A stretch of DNA of 64,000 bases, taken from contig NW_027473614.1 in NCBI RefSeq assembly GCF_050947335.1, positions 62,001 to 126,000 on the forward strand, given 5' to 3'. Below the pieces are notes generated by a model that made no database searches, had not been told where the DNA came from, and saw nothing but the letters and a program-made list of their open reading frames with translations. Below are positions 23,970 through 38,724 of the stretch, in pieces. Position numbers and translations under genes: made by a program. This stretch comes from Megachile rotundata (taxonomy: Eukaryota; Arthropoda; Insecta; Hymenoptera; Megachilidae). Position 1 is the stretch's first letter; each line of letters begins with the position of its first letter.

Positions 23970-25137
23970 TAAGTTATCCTATCTGAGCACAATTCAACAC
24001 CACAATGAACAATTTTGCTCGTTTTGCACGAATTTTGCTCGTTTTGCACGAATTATGCTCATTTTCGCACGATTCAGCCTCTAATTCGCACATATCCGCT
24101 GTAATTCGACTCTGTACTATCTAGTCATGTTAAGTTATCGTAACTGAGCACAATTCAACACCACAATGAACAATTTTGCTGGTTTTGAACGAATTATGCT
24201 CATTTTCGCACGATTCAGCCTCTAATTCGCACATATCCGCTGTAATTCGACTCTGTACTATCTAGTCATGTTAACTTATCGTAACTGAGCACAATTCAAC
24301 ACCACAATGAACAATTTTGCTGGTTTTGAACGAATTATGCTCATTTTCTCACGATTCAGCCTCTAATTCGCACATATCCGCTGTAATTCGACTCTGTACT
24401 ATCTAGGTATGTTAAGTTATCCTATCTGAGCACAATTCAACACCACAACGAACAATTTTGCTCGTTTTGCACGAATTTTGCTCGTTTTGCACGAATTATG
24501 CTCATTTTCGCACGATTCAGCCTCTAATTCGCACATATCCGCTGTAATTCGACTCTGTACTATCTAGTTATGTTAAGTTATCCTATCTGAGCACAATTGA
24601 ACACCACAATGAACAATTTTGCTCGTTTTGAACGAATTTTGCTCATTTTCGAACGATTCAGCCTCTAATTCGCACATATCCGCTGTAATTCGACTCTGTA
24701 CTATCTAGTTATGTTAAGTTATCCTATCTGAGCACAATTCAACACCACAACGAACAATTTTGCTCGTTTTGCACGAATTATGCTCATTTTCGCACGATTC
24801 AGCCTCTAATTCGCACATATCCGCTGTAATTCGACTCTGTACTATCTAGTCATGTTAAGTTATCGTAACTGAGCACAATTCAACACCACAATGAACAATT
24901 TTGCTGGTTTTGAACGAATTATGCTCATTTTCGCACGATTCAGCCTCTAATTCGCACATATCCGCTGTAATTCGACTCTGTACTATCTAGTCATGTTAAG
25001 TTATCGTAACTGAGCACAATTCAACACCACAATGAACAATTTTGCTGGTTTTGAACGAATTATGCTCATTTTCGCACGATTCAGCCTCTAATTCGCACAT
25101 ATCCGCTGTAATTCGACTCAGTACAATCTAGTTATGT

Positions 25138-25278
25138 TAAGTTATCCTATCTGAGCACAATTCAACACCACAACGAACAATTTTGCTCGTTTCGAACGAA
25201 TTATGCTCATTTTCGCACGATTCAGCCTCTAATTCGCACATATCCGCTGTAATTCGACTCTGTACTATCTAGTCATGT
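25138..25278 (+). repeat. Third hybrid monomer ('caacgaac' front, 'cgtttcgaacg' back)
   Basis: The front has the 'cctatctgag' and 'ccacaacgaac' features of the class at 22,278. The back has 'cgtttcgaacg', otherwise seen in the monomer at 21,996-22,136. Both are followed by the same 'aacagcac...tttcgaacg' monomer (22,137 and 25,279, offset 3,142). A join between two monomers of different class explains it. Confidence 0.7.
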
Positions 25279-26271
25279 TAAGTTATCGTAACTGAGCACA
25301 ATTCAACAGCACAATGAACAATTTTGCTGGTTTTGAACGAATTATGCTCATTTTCGAACGATTCAGCCTCTAATTCGCACATATCCGCTGTAATTCGACT
25401 CTGTACTATCTAGTTATGTTAAGTTATCCTATCTGAGCACAATTCAACACCACAACGAACAATTTTGCTCGTTTTGCACGAATTATGCTCATTTTCGCAC
25501 GATTCAGCCTCTAATTCGCACATATCCGCTGTAATTCGACTCTGTACTATCTAGTCATGTTAAGTTATCGTAACTGAGCACAATTCAACACCACAATGAA
25601 CAATTTTGCTGGTTTTGAACGAATTATGCTCATTTTCGCACGATTCAGCCTCTAATTCGCACATATCCGCTGTAATTCGACTCTGTACTATCTAGTCATG
25701 TTAAGTTATCGTAACTGAGCACAATTCAACACCACAATGAACAATTTTGCTGGTTTTGAACGAATTATGCTCATTTTCGCACGATTCAGCCTCTAATTCG
25801 CACATATCCGCTGTAATTCGACTCAGTACAATCTAGTTATGTTAAGTTATCCTATCTGAGCACAATTCAACACCACAACGAACAATTTTGCTCGTTTTGC
25901 ACGAATTATGCTCATTTTCGCACGATTCAGCCTCTAATTCGCACATATCCGCTGTAATTCGACTCTGTACTATCTAGACATGTTCAGTTATCGTAACTGA
26001 GCACAATTCAACACCACAATGAACAATTTTGCTGGTTTTGAACGAATTATGCTCATTTTCGCACGATTCAGCCTCTAATTCGCACATATCCGCTGTAATT
26101 CGACTCTGTCCCATCTAGTTATGTTAAGTTATCGTAACTGAGCACAATTCGACACCACAATGAACAATTTTGCTCGTTTTGAACGAATTATGCTCATTTT
26201 CGCACGATTCAGCCTCTAATTCGCACATATCCGCTGTAATTTGACTCTGTACTATCTAGTCATGTTAAGTT

Positions 26272-29200
26272 AGCGTAACTGAGCACAATTCAACACCACA
26301 ATGAACAATTTTGCTGGTTTTGAACGAATTATGCTCATTTTCGCACGATTCAGCCTCTAATTCGCACATATCCGCTGTAATTCGACTCTGTACTATCTAG
26401 TCATGTTAAGTTATCGTAACTGAGCACAATTCAACACCACAATGAACAATTTTGCTGGTTTTGAACGAATTATGCTCATTTTCGCACGATTCAGCCTCTA
26501 ATTCGCACATATCCGCTGTAATTCGACTCTGTACTATCTAGTTATGTTAAGTTATCCTATCTGAGCACAATTCAACACCACAATGAACAATTTTGCTCGT
26601 TTTGCACGAATTTTGCTCGTTTTGCACGAATTATGCTCATTTTCGCACGATTCAGCCTCTAATTCGCACATATCCGCTGTAATTCGACTCTGTACTATCT
26701 AGTTATGTTAAGTTATCCTATCTGAGCACAATTCAACACCACAATGAACAATTTTGCTCCTTTTGCACGAATTATGCTCATTTTCGCACGATTCAGCGTC
26801 TAATTCGCACATATCCGCTGTAATTCGACTCTGTACTATCTAGTCATGTTAGGTTATCGTAACTGAGCACAATTCAACACCACAATTAACAATTTTGCTC
26901 GTTTTGAACGAATTATGCTCATTTTCGCACGATTCAGCCTCTAATTCGCACATATCCGCTGTAATTCGACTCTGTACTATCTAGTTATGTTAAGTTACCC
27001 TATCTGAGCACAATTCAACACCACAATGAAGAATTTTGCTCGTTTTGCACGAATTTTGCTCGTTTTGCACGAATTATGCTCATTTTCGCACGATTCAGCC
27101 TCTAATTCGCGCATATCCGCTGTAATTCGACTCTGTACTATCTAGTCATGTTAGGTTATCGTAACTGAGCACAATTCAACACCACAATGAACAATTTTGC
27201 TCGTTTTGAACGAATTATGCTCATTTTCGCACGATTCAGCCTCTAATTCGCACATATCCGCTGTAATTCGACTCTGTACTATCTAGTCATGTTAAGTTAT
27301 CGTAACTGAGCACAATTCGACACCACAATGAACAATTTTGCTGGTTTTGAACGAATTATGCTCATTTTCGCACGATTCAGCCTCTAATTCGCACATATGC
27401 GCTGTAATTCGACTCTGTACTATCTAGTCATGTTAAGTTATCGTAACTGAGCACAATTCAACACCACAATGAACAATTTTGCTGGTTTTGAACGAATTAT
27501 GCTCATTTTCGCACGATTCAGCCTCTAATTCGCACATATCCGCTGTAATTCGACTCTGTACTATCTAGTCATGTTAAGTTATCGTAACTGAGCACAATTC
27601 AACACCACAATGAACAATTTTGCTGGTTTTGAACGAATTATGCTCATTTTCGCACGATTCAGCCTCTAATTCGCACATATCCGCTGTAATTCGACTCTGT
27701 ACTATCTAGTTATGTTAAGTTATCCTATCTGAGCACAATTCAACACCACAACGAACAATTTTGCTCGTTTTGCACGAATTATGCTCATTTTCGCACGATT
27801 CAGCCTCTAATTCGCACATATCCGCTGTAATTCGACTCTGTACTATCTAGTCATGTTAAGTTATCGTAACTGAGCACAATTCAACACCACAATGAACAAT
27901 TTTGCTGGTTTTGAACGAATTATGCTCATTTTCGCACGATTCAGCCTCTAATTCGCACGTATCCGCTGTAATTCGACTCTGTACTATCTAGTCATGTTAA
28001 GTTATTGTAACTGAGCACAATTCAACACCACAATGAACAATTTTGCTGGTTTTGAACGAATTATGCTCATTTTCGCACGATTCAGCCTCTAATTCGCACA
28101 TATCCGCTGTAATTCGACTCAGTACAATCTAGTTATGTTAAGTTATCCTATCTGAGCACAATTCAACACCACAACGAACAATTTTGCTCGTTTTGCACGA
28201 ATTATGCTCATTTTCGCACGATTCAGCCTCTAATTCGCACATATCCGATGTAATTCGACTCTGTACTATCTAGTCATGTTAAGTTATCGTAACTGAGCAC
28301 AATTCAACACCACAATGAACAATTTTGCTCGTTTTGGAAGAATTATGCTCATTTTCGCACGATTCAGCCTCTAATTCGCACATATCCGCTGTAATTCGAC
28401 TCTGTACTATCTAGTTATGTTAAGTTATCCTATCTGAGCACAATTCAACACCACAATGAACAATTTTGCTCGTTTTGCACGAATTTTGCTCGTTTTGCAC
28501 GAATTATGCTCATTTTCGCACGATTCAGCCTCTAATTCGCACATATCCGCTGTAATTCGACTCTGTACTATCTAGTTATGTTAAGTTATCCTATCTGAGC
28601 ACAATTCCACACCACAATGAACAATTTTGCTCGTTTTGAACGAATTTTGCTCATTTTCGAACGATTCAGCCTCTAATTCGCACATATCCGCTGTAATTCG
28701 ACTCTGTACTATCTAGTTATGTTAAGTTATCCTATCTGAGCACAATTCAACACCACAACGAACAATTTTGCTCGTTTTGCACGAATTATGCTCATTTTCG
28801 CACGATTCAGCCTCTAATTCGCACATATCCGCTGTAATTCGACTCTGTACTATCTAGTCATGTTAAGTTATCGTAACTGAGCACAATTCAACACCACAAT
28901 GAACAATTTTGCTGGTTTTGAACGAATTATGCTCATTTTCGCACGATTCAGCCTCTAACTCGCACATATCCGCTGTAATTCGACTCTGTACTATCTAGTT
29001 ATGTTAAGTTATCCTATCTGAGCACAATTCAACACCACAACGAACAATTTTGCTCGTTTTGCACGAATTATGCTCATTTTCGCACGATTCAGCCTCTAAT
29101 TCGCACATATCCGCTGTAATTCGACTCTGTACTATCTAGTCATGTTAAGTTATCGTAACTGAGCACAATTCAACACCACAATGAACAATTTTGCTGGTTT

Positions 29201-29574
29201 TGAACGAATTATGCTCATTTTCTCACGATTCAGCCTCTAATTCGCACATATCCGCTGTAATTCGACTCTGTACTATCTAGTCATGTTAAGTTATCGTAAC
29301 TGAGCACAATTCAACACCACAATGAACAATTTTGATCGTTTTGAACGAATTATGCTCATTTTCGCACGATTCAGCCTCTAATTCGCAAATATCCGCTGTA
29401 ATTCGACTCTGTACTATTTAGTTATGTTAAGTTATCCTTTCTGAGCACAATTTAACATCACAATGAACAATTTGGCTCGTTTTGCACGAATTATGCTCAT
29501 TTTCGCACGATTCAGCCTCTAATTCGCACATATCCGCTGTAATTCGCCTCTGTACTATCTAGTCATGTTAAGTT
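26272..29574 (+). repeat. 23-monomer tandem duplication (3,303 bp), copy 1
   Basis: The marker 'taggttatcgtaac...aattaac' lies at 26,850 and 30,153, exactly 3,303 bp (23 x 141 plus three 20-bp units). The copies agree from about 26,272 to 28,575. Shared rare variants are 'gctccttttgc', 'cagcgtctaa', 'cacgtatcc', 'gttattgtaac' and 'cagtacaat'. Confidence 0.87.
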
Positions 29575-32381
29575 ATCGTAACTGAGCACAATTCAACACC
29601 ACAATGAACAATTTTGCTGGTTTTGAACGAATTATGCTCATTTTCGCACGATTCAGCCTCTAATTCGCACATATCCGCTGTAATTCGACTCTGTACTATC
29701 TAGTCATGTTAAGTTATCGTAACTGAGCACAATTCAACACCACAATGAACAATTTTGCTGGTTTTGAACGAATTATGCTCATTTTCGCACGATTCAGCCT
29801 CTAATTCGCACATATCCGCTGTAATTCGACTCTGTACTATCTAGTTATGTTAAGTTATCCTATCTGAGCACAATTCAACACCACAATGAACAATTTTGCT
29901 CGTTTTGCACGAATTTTGCTCGTTTTGCACGAATTATGCTCATTTTCGCACGATTCAGCCTCTAATTCGCACATATCCGCTGTAATTCGACTCTGTACTA
30001 TCTAGTTATGTTAAGTTATCCTATCTGAGCACAATTCAACACCACAATGAACAATTTTGCTCCTTTTGCACGAATTATGCTCATTTTCGCACGATTCAGC
30101 GTCTAATTCGCACATATCCGCTGTAATTCGACTCTGTACTATCTAGTCATGTTAGGTTATCGTAACTGAGCACAATTCAACACCACAATTAACAATTTTG
30201 CTCGTTTTGAACGAATTATGCTCATTTTCGCACGATTCAGCCTCTAATTCGCACATATCCGCTGTAATTCGACTCTGTACTATCTAGTTATGTTAAGTTA
30301 CCCTATCTGAGCACAATTCAACACCACAATGAAGAATTTTGCTCGTTTTGCACGAATTTTGCTCGTTTTGCACGAATTATGCTCATTTTCGCACGATTCA
30401 GCCTCTAATTCGCGCATATCCGCTGTAATTCGACTCTGTACTATCTAGTCATGTTAGGTTATCGTAACTGAGCACAATTCAACACCACAATGAACAATTT
30501 TGCTCGTTTTGAACGAATTATGCTCATTTTCGCACGATTCAGCCTCTAATTCGCACATATCCGCTGTAATTCGACTCTGTACTATCTAGTCATGTTAAGT
30601 TATCGTAACTGAGCACAATTCGACACCACAATGAACAATTTTGCTGGTTTTGAACGAATTATGCTCATTTTCGCACGATTCAGCCTCTAATTCGCACATA
30701 TGCGCTGTAATTCGACTCTGTACTATCTAGTCATGTTAAGTTATCGTAACTGAGCACAATTCAACACCACAATGAACAATTTTGCTGGTTTTGAACGAAT
30801 TATGCTCATTTTCGCACGATTCAGCCTCTAATTCGCACATATCCGCTGTAATTCGACTCTGTACTATCTAGTCCTGTTAAGTTATCGTAACTGAGCACAA
30901 TTCAACACCACAATGAACAATTTTGCTGGTTTTGAACGAATTATGCTCATTTTCGCACGATTCAGCCTCTAATTCGCACATATCCGCTGTAATTCGACTC
31001 TGTACTATCTAGTTATGTTAAGTTATCCTATCTGAGCACAATTCAACACCACAACGAACAATTTTGCTCGTTTTGCACGAATTATGCTCATTTTCGCACG
31101 ATTCAGCCTCTAATTCGCACATATCCGCTGTAATTCGACTCTGTACTATCTAGTCATGTTAAGTTATCGTAACTGAGCACAATTCAACACCACAATGAAC
31201 AATTTTGCTGGTTTTGAACGAATTATGCTCATTTTCGCACGATTCAGCCTCTAATTCGCACGTATCCGCTGTAATTCGACTCTGTACTATCTAGTCATGT
31301 TAAGTTATTGTAACTGAGCACAATTCAACACCACAATGAACAATTTTGCTGGTTTTGAACGAATTATGCTCATTTTCGCACGATTCAGCCTCTAATTCGC
31401 ACATATCCGCTGTAATTCGACTCAGTACAATCTAGTTATGTTAAGTTATCCTATCTGAGCACAATTCAACACCACAACGAACAATTTTGCTCGTTTTGCA
31501 CGAATTATGCTCATTTTCGCACGATTCAGCCTCTAATTCGCACATATCCGATGTAATTCGACTCTGTACTATCTAGTCATGTTAAGTTATCGTAACTGAG
31601 CACAATTCAACACCACAATGAACAATTTTGCTCGTTTTGGAAGAATTATGCTCATTTTCGCACGATTCAGCCTCTAATTCGCACATATCCGCTGTAATTC
31701 GACTCTGTACTATCTAGTTATGTTAAGTTATCCTATCTGAGCACAATTCAACACCACAATGAACAATTTTGCTCGTTTTGCACGAATTTTGCTCGTTTTG
31801 CACGAATTATGCTCATTTTCGCACGATTCAGCCTCTAATTCGCACATATCCGCTGTAATTCGACTCTGTACTATCTAGACATGTTAAGTTGTCGTAACTG
31901 AGCACAATTCAACACCACAATGAACAATTTTGCTGGTTTTGAACGAATTATGCTCATTTTCGCACGATTCAGCCTCTAATTCGCACATATCCGCTGTAAT
32001 TCGACTCTGTACTATCTAGTTATGTTAAGTTATCCTATCTGAGCACAATTCCACACCACAATGAACAATTTTGCTCGTTTTGAACGAATTTTGCTCATTT
32101 TCGAACGATTCAGCCTCTAATTCGCACATATCCGCTGTAATTCGACTCTGTACTATCTAGTTATGTTAAGTTATCCTATCTGAGCACAATTCAACACCAC
32201 AACGAACAATTTTGCTCGTTTTGCACGAATTATGCTCATTTTCGCACGATTCAGCCTCTAATTCGCACATATCCGCTGTAATTCGACTCTGTACTATCTA
32301 GTCATGTTAAGTTATCGTAACTGAGCACAATTCAACACCACAATGAACAATTTTGCTGGTTTTGAACGAATTATGCTCATT
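29575..32381 (+). repeat. 23-monomer tandem duplication, copy 2 with one extra monomer
   Basis: It matches copy 1 at an offset of 3,303 up to about 31,878. One additional monomer ('tagacatgttaagttgtcg', 'gctgg') follows at about 31,879-32,019, after which the match resumes at an offset of 3,444 ('attccacacc' at 28,607/32,051). The extra monomer resembles those at 20,848 and 32,7xx, which carry the same 'gttgtcg'. 'gtcctgtta' (about 30,873) is a private substitution. After about 32,381 the copies separate. Confidence 0.85.
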
Positions 32382-35300
32382 TTCTCACGATTCAGCCTCT
32401 AATTCGCACATATCCGCTGTAATTCGAATCTGTACTATCTAGACATGTTAAGTTATCGTATCTGAGCACAATTCAACACCACAATGAACAATTTTGCTCG
32501 TTTTGTACGAATTATGCTCATTTTCGCACGATTCAGCCTCTAATTCGCACATATCCGCTGTAATTCGACTCTGTACTATCTAGTTATGTTAAGTTATCCT
32601 ATCTGAGCACAATTCAACACCACAACGAACAATTTTGCTCGTTTTGCACGAATTATGCTCATTTTCGCACGATTCAGCCTCTAATTCGCACATATCCGCT
32701 GTAATTCGACTCTGTACTATCTAGACATGTTAAGTTGTCGTAACTGAGCACAATTCAACACCACAATGAACAATTTTGCTGGTTTTGAACGAATTATGCT
32801 CATTTTCGCACGATTCAGCCTCTAATTCGCACATATCCGCTGTAATTCGACTCTGTACTATCTAGTCATGTTAAGTTATCGTAACTGAGCACAATTCAAC
32901 ACCACAATGAACAATTTTGCTGGTTTTGAACGAATTATGCTCATTTTCGCACGATTCAGCCTCTAACTCGCACATATCCGCTGTAATTCGACTCTGTACT
33001 ATCTAGTTATGTTAAGTTATCCTATCTGAGCACAATTCAACACCACAACGAACAATTTTGCTCGTTTTGCACGAATTATGCTCATTTTCGCACGATTCAG
33101 CCTCTAATTCGCACATATCCGCTGTAATTCGACTCTGTACTATCTAGTCATGTTAAGTTATCGTAACTGAGCACAATTCAACACCACAATGAACAATTTT
33201 GCTGGTTTTGAACGAATTATGCTCATTTTCTCACGATTCAGCCTCTAATTCGCACATATCCGCTGTAATTCGACTCTGTACTATCTAGTTATGTTAAGTT
33301 ATCCTATCTGAGCACAATTCAACACCACAATGAACAATTTTGCTCGTTTTGCACGAATTTTGCTCGTTTTGCACGAATTATGCTCATTTTCGCACGATTC
33401 AGCCTCTAATTCGCACATATCCGCTGTAATTCGACTCTGTACTATCTAGTTATGTTAAGTTATCCTATCTGAGCACAATTCAACACCACAACGAACAATT
33501 TTGCTCGTTTTGCACGAATTATGCTCATTTTCGCACGATTCAGCCTCTAATTCGCACATATCCGCTGTAATTCGACTCTGTACTATCTAGACATGTTAAG
33601 TTATCGTAACTGAGCACAATTCAACACCACAATGAACAATTTTGCTGTTTTTGAACGAATTATGCTCATTTTCGCACGATTCAGCCTCTAATTCGCACAT
33701 ATCCGCTGTAATTCGACTCGGTACTATCTAGACATGTTAAGTTATCGTAACTGAGCACAACTCAACACCACAATGAACAATTTTGCTGGTTTTGAACGAA
33801 TTATGCTCATTTTCGCACGATTCAGCCTCTAATTCGCACATATCCGCTGTAATTCGACTCTGTACTATCTAGTTATGTTAAGTTATCCTATCTGAGCACA
33901 ATTCCACACCACAATGAACAATTTTGCTCGTGTTGAACGAATTTTGCTCATTTTCGAACGATTCAGCCTCTAATTCGCACATATCCGCTGTAATTCGACT
34001 CTGTACTATCTAGTTATGTTAAGTTATCCTATCTGAGCACAATTCCACACCACAATGAACAATTTTGCTGGTTTTGAACGAATTATGCTCATTTTCGCAC
34101 GATTCAGCCTCTAATTCGCACATATCCGCTGTAATTCGACTCTGTACTATCTAGTCATGTTAAGTTATCGTAACTGAGCACAATTCAACACCACAATGAA
34201 CAATTTTGCTGGTTTTGAACGAATTATGCTCATTTTCGCACGATTCAGCCTCTAATTCGCACATATCCGCTGTAATTCGACTCTGTACTATCTAGTTATG
34301 TTAAGTTATCCTATCTGAGCACAATTCAACACCACAACGAACAATTTTGCTCGTTTTGCACGAATTATGCTCATTTTCGCACGATTCAGCCTCTAATTCG
34401 CACATATCCGCTGTAATTCGACTCTGTACTATCTAGTCATGTTAAGTTATCGTAACTGAGCACAATTCAACACCACAATGAACAATTTTGCTGGTTTTGA
34501 ACGAATTATGCTCATTTTCTCACGATTCAGCCTCTAATTCGCACATATCCGCTGTAATTCGACTCTGTACTATCTAGTCATGTTAAGTTATCGTAACTGA
34601 GCACAATTCAACACCACAATGAACAATTTTGATCGTTTTGAACGAATTATGCTCATTTTCGCACGATTCAGCCTCTAATTCGCAAATATCCGCTGTAATT
34701 CGACTCTGTACTATTTAGTTATGTTAAGTTATCCTTTCTGAGCACAATTTAACATCACAATGAACAATTTGGCTCGTTTTGCACGAATTATGCTCATTTT
34801 CGCACGATTCAGCCTCTAATTCGCACATATCCGCTGTAATTCGCCTCTGTACTATCTAGTCATGTTAAGTTATCGTAACTGAGCACAATTCAACACCACA
34901 ATGAACAATTTTGCTCGTTTTGAACGAATTATGCTCATTTTCGCACGATTCAGCCTCTAATTCGCACATATCCGCTGTAATTCGACTCTGTACTATCTAG
35001 TTATGTTAAGTTATCCTATCTGAGCACAATTCAACACCACAATGAACAATTTTGCTCGTTTTGCACGAATTTTGCTCGTTTTGCACGAATTATGCTCATT
35101 TTCGCACGATTCAGCCTCTAATTCGCACGTATCCGCTATAAGTCGACTCTGTACTATCTAGTCATGTTAAGTTATCCTATCTGAGCACAATTCAACACCA
35201 CAACGAACAATTTTGCTCGTTTTGAACGAATTATGCTGATTTTCGCACGATTCAGCCTCTAATTCGCACATATCCGCTGTAATTCGACTCTGTACTATCT

Positions 35301-36212
35301 AGTTATGTTAAGTTATCCTATCTGAGCACAATTCAACACCACAACAAACAATTTTGCTCGTTTTGCACGAATTATGCTCATTTTCGCACGATTCAGCCTC
35401 TAATTCGCACATATCCGCTGTAATTCGACTCTGTACTATCTAGACATGTTAAGTTATCGTAACTGAGCACAATTCAACACCACAATGAACAATTTTGCTC
35501 GTTTTGAACGAATTATGTTCATTTTCGCACGATTCAGCCTCTAATTCGCACATATCCGCTGTAATTCGACTCTGTACTATCTAGTCATGTTAAGTTATCG
35601 TAACTGAGCACAATTCAACAGCACAATGAACAATTTTGCTGGTTTTGAACGAATTATGCTCATTTTCGCACAATTCAGCCTCTAATTCGCACATATCCGC
35701 TGTAATTCGACTATGTACTATCTAGTCATGTTAAGTTATCGTAACTGAGCACAATTCAACACCACAATGAACAATTTTGCTCGTTTTGCACGAATTATGC
35801 TCATTTTCGCACGATTCAGCCTCTAATTCGCACATATCCGATGTAATTCGACTCTGTACTATGTAGTCATGTTAAGTTATCGTAACTGAGCACAATTCAA
35901 CACCACAAGGAACAATTTTGATCGTTTTGAACGAATTATGCTCATTTTCGCACGATTCAGCCTCTAATTCGCACATATCCGCTGTAATTCGACTCTGTAC
36001 TATCTAGTTATGTTAAGTTATCCTATCTGAGCACAATTCAACACCACAACGAACAATTTTGCTCGTTTTGCACGAATTATGCTCATTTTCGCACGATTCA
36101 GCCTCTAATTCGCACATATCCGCTGTAATTCGACTATGTACTATCTAGTCATGTTAAGTTATCGTAACTGAGCACAATTCAACACCACAATGAACAATTT
36201 TGATCGTTTTGA

Positions 36213-37980
36213 ACGAATTATGCTCATTTTCGCACAATTCAGCCTCTAATTCGCACATATCCGCTGTAATTCGACTATGTACTATCTAGTCATGTTAAGT
36301 TATCGTAACTGAGCACAATTCAACACCACAATGAACAATTTTGCTCGTTTTGCACGAATTATGCTCATTTTCGCACGATTCAGCCTCTAATTCGCACATA
36401 TCCGATGTAATTCGACTCTGTACTATGTAGTCATGTTAAGTTATCGTAACTGAGCACAATTCAACACCACAAGGAACAATTTTGATCGTTTTGAACGAAT
36501 TATGCTCATTTTCGCACGATTCAGCCTCTAATTCGCACATATCCGCTGTAATTCGACTCTGTACTATCTAGTTATGTTAAGTTATCCTATCTGAGCACAA
36601 TTCAACACCACAACGAACAATTTTGCTCGTTTTGCACGAATTATGCTCATTTTCGCACGATTCAGCCTCTAATTCGCACATATCCGCTGTAATTCGACTA
36701 TGTACTATCTAGTCATGTTAAGTTATCGTAACTGAGCACAATTCAACACCACAATGAACAATTTTGATCGTTTTGAACGAATTATGTTCATTTTCGCACG
36801 ATTCAGCCTCTAATTCGCACATATCCGCTGTAATTCGACTCTGTACTATCTAGTCATGTTAAGTTATCGTAACTGAGCACAATTCAACACCACAATGAAC
36901 AATTTTGATCGTTTTGAACGAATTATGCTCATTTTCGCACGATTCAGCCTCTAATTCGCAAATATCCGCTGTAATTCGACTCTGTACTATTTAGTTATGT
37001 TAAGTTATCCTTTCTGAGCACAATTTAACATCACAATGAACAATTTTGATCGTTTTGAACGAATTATGCTCATTTTCGCACGATTCAGCCTCTAATTCGC
37101 ACATATCCGCTGTAATTCGACTCTGTACTATCTAGTTATGTTAAGTTATCCTATCTGAGCACAATTCAACACCACAACGAACAATTTTGCTCGTTTTGCA
37201 CGAATTATGCTCATTTTCGCACGATTCAGCCTCTAATTCGCACATATCCGCTGTAATTCGACTCTGTACTATCTAGACATGTTAAGTTATCGTAACTGAG
37301 CACAATTCAACACCACAATGAACAATTTTGCTCGTTTTGAACGAATTATGTTCATTTTCGCACGATTCAGCCACTAATTCGCACATATCCGCTGTAATTC
37401 GACTCTGTACTATCTAGTCATGTTAAGTTATCGTAACTGAGCACAATTCAACAGCACAATGAACAATTTTGCTGGTTTTGAACGAATTATGCTCATTTTC
37501 GCACAATTCAGCCTCTAATTCGCACATATCCGCTGTAATTCGACTATGTACTATCTAGTCATGTTAAGTTATCGTAACTGAGCACAATTCAACACCACAA
37601 TGAACAATTTTGATCGTTTTGAACGAATTATGCTCATTTTCGCACGATTCAGCCTCTAATTCGCAAATATCCGCTGTAATTCGACTCTGTATTATTTAGT
37701 TATGTTAAGTTATCCTTTCTGAGCACAATTTAACATCACAATGAACAATTTGGCTCGTTTTGCACGAATTATGCTCATTTTCGCACGATTCAGCCTCTAA
37801 TTCGCACATATCCGCTGTAATTCGCCTCTGTACTATCTAGTCATGTTAAGTTATCGTAACTGAGCACAATTCAACACCACAATGAACAATTTTGCTCGTT
37901 TTGAACGAATTATGCTCATTTTCGCACGATTCAGCCTCTAATTCGCACATATCCGCTGTAATTCGACTCTGTACTATCTA
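36213..37980 (+). repeat. 1.8-kb block, copy of 5,175-6,942
   Basis: It matches 5,175-6,942 at an offset of 31,038 and the equivalent part of 570-2,604 at an offset of 35,711. It ends where the partner has a 161-bp extended monomer but this copy continues with 'ccacgacgaac' and 'cgttctgcacg' (about 38,020-38,045). A shorter four-monomer piece with the same 'actatgtag' and 'aaggaac' markers lies directly upstream at 35,858, 564 bp (4 x 141) away. Confidence 0.85.
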
Positions 37981-38724
37981 GTTATGTTAAGTTATCCTAT
38001 CTGAGCACAATTCAACACCACGACGAACAATTTTGCTCGTTCTGCACGAATTATGCTCATTTTCGCACGATTCAGCCTCTAATTCGCACATATCCGCTGT
38101 AATTCGACTCTGTACTATCTAGTCATGTTAAGTTATCGTAACTGAGCACAATTCAGCACCACAATGAACAATTTTGCTCGTTTTGAACGAATTATGCTCA
38201 TTTTCGCACGATTCAGCCTCTAATTCGCACATATCCGCTGTAATTCGACTCTGTACTATCTAGTCATGTTAAGTTATCGTAACTGAGCACAATTCAACAC
38301 CACAATGAACAATTTTGCTGGTTTTGAACGAATTATGCTCATTTTCGCACGATTCAGCCTCTAATTCGCACATATCCGCTGTAATTCGACTCTGTACTAT
38401 CTAGTCATGTTAAGTTATCGTAACTGAGCACAATTCAACACCACAATGAACAATTTTGATCGTTTTGAACGAATTATGCTCATTTTCGCACGATTCAGCC
38501 TCTAATTCGCACATATCCGCTGTAATTCGACTCTGTACTATCTAGTTATGTTAAGTTATCCTATCTGAGCACAATTCAACACCACAACGAACAATTTTGC
38601 TCGTTTTGCACGAATTATGCTCATTTTCGCACGATTCAGCCTCTAATTCGCACATATCCGCTGTAATTCGACTCTGTACTATCTAGACATGTTAAGTTAT
38701 CGTAACTGAGCACAATTCAAAACC

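Noticed and set aside
33640..33660. Another one-base deletion at 'gctgtttttg'
   Set aside because: The length is unchanged (gctggttttg to gctgtttttg); it is a g-to-t substitution, unlike the true deletion at about 7,725.
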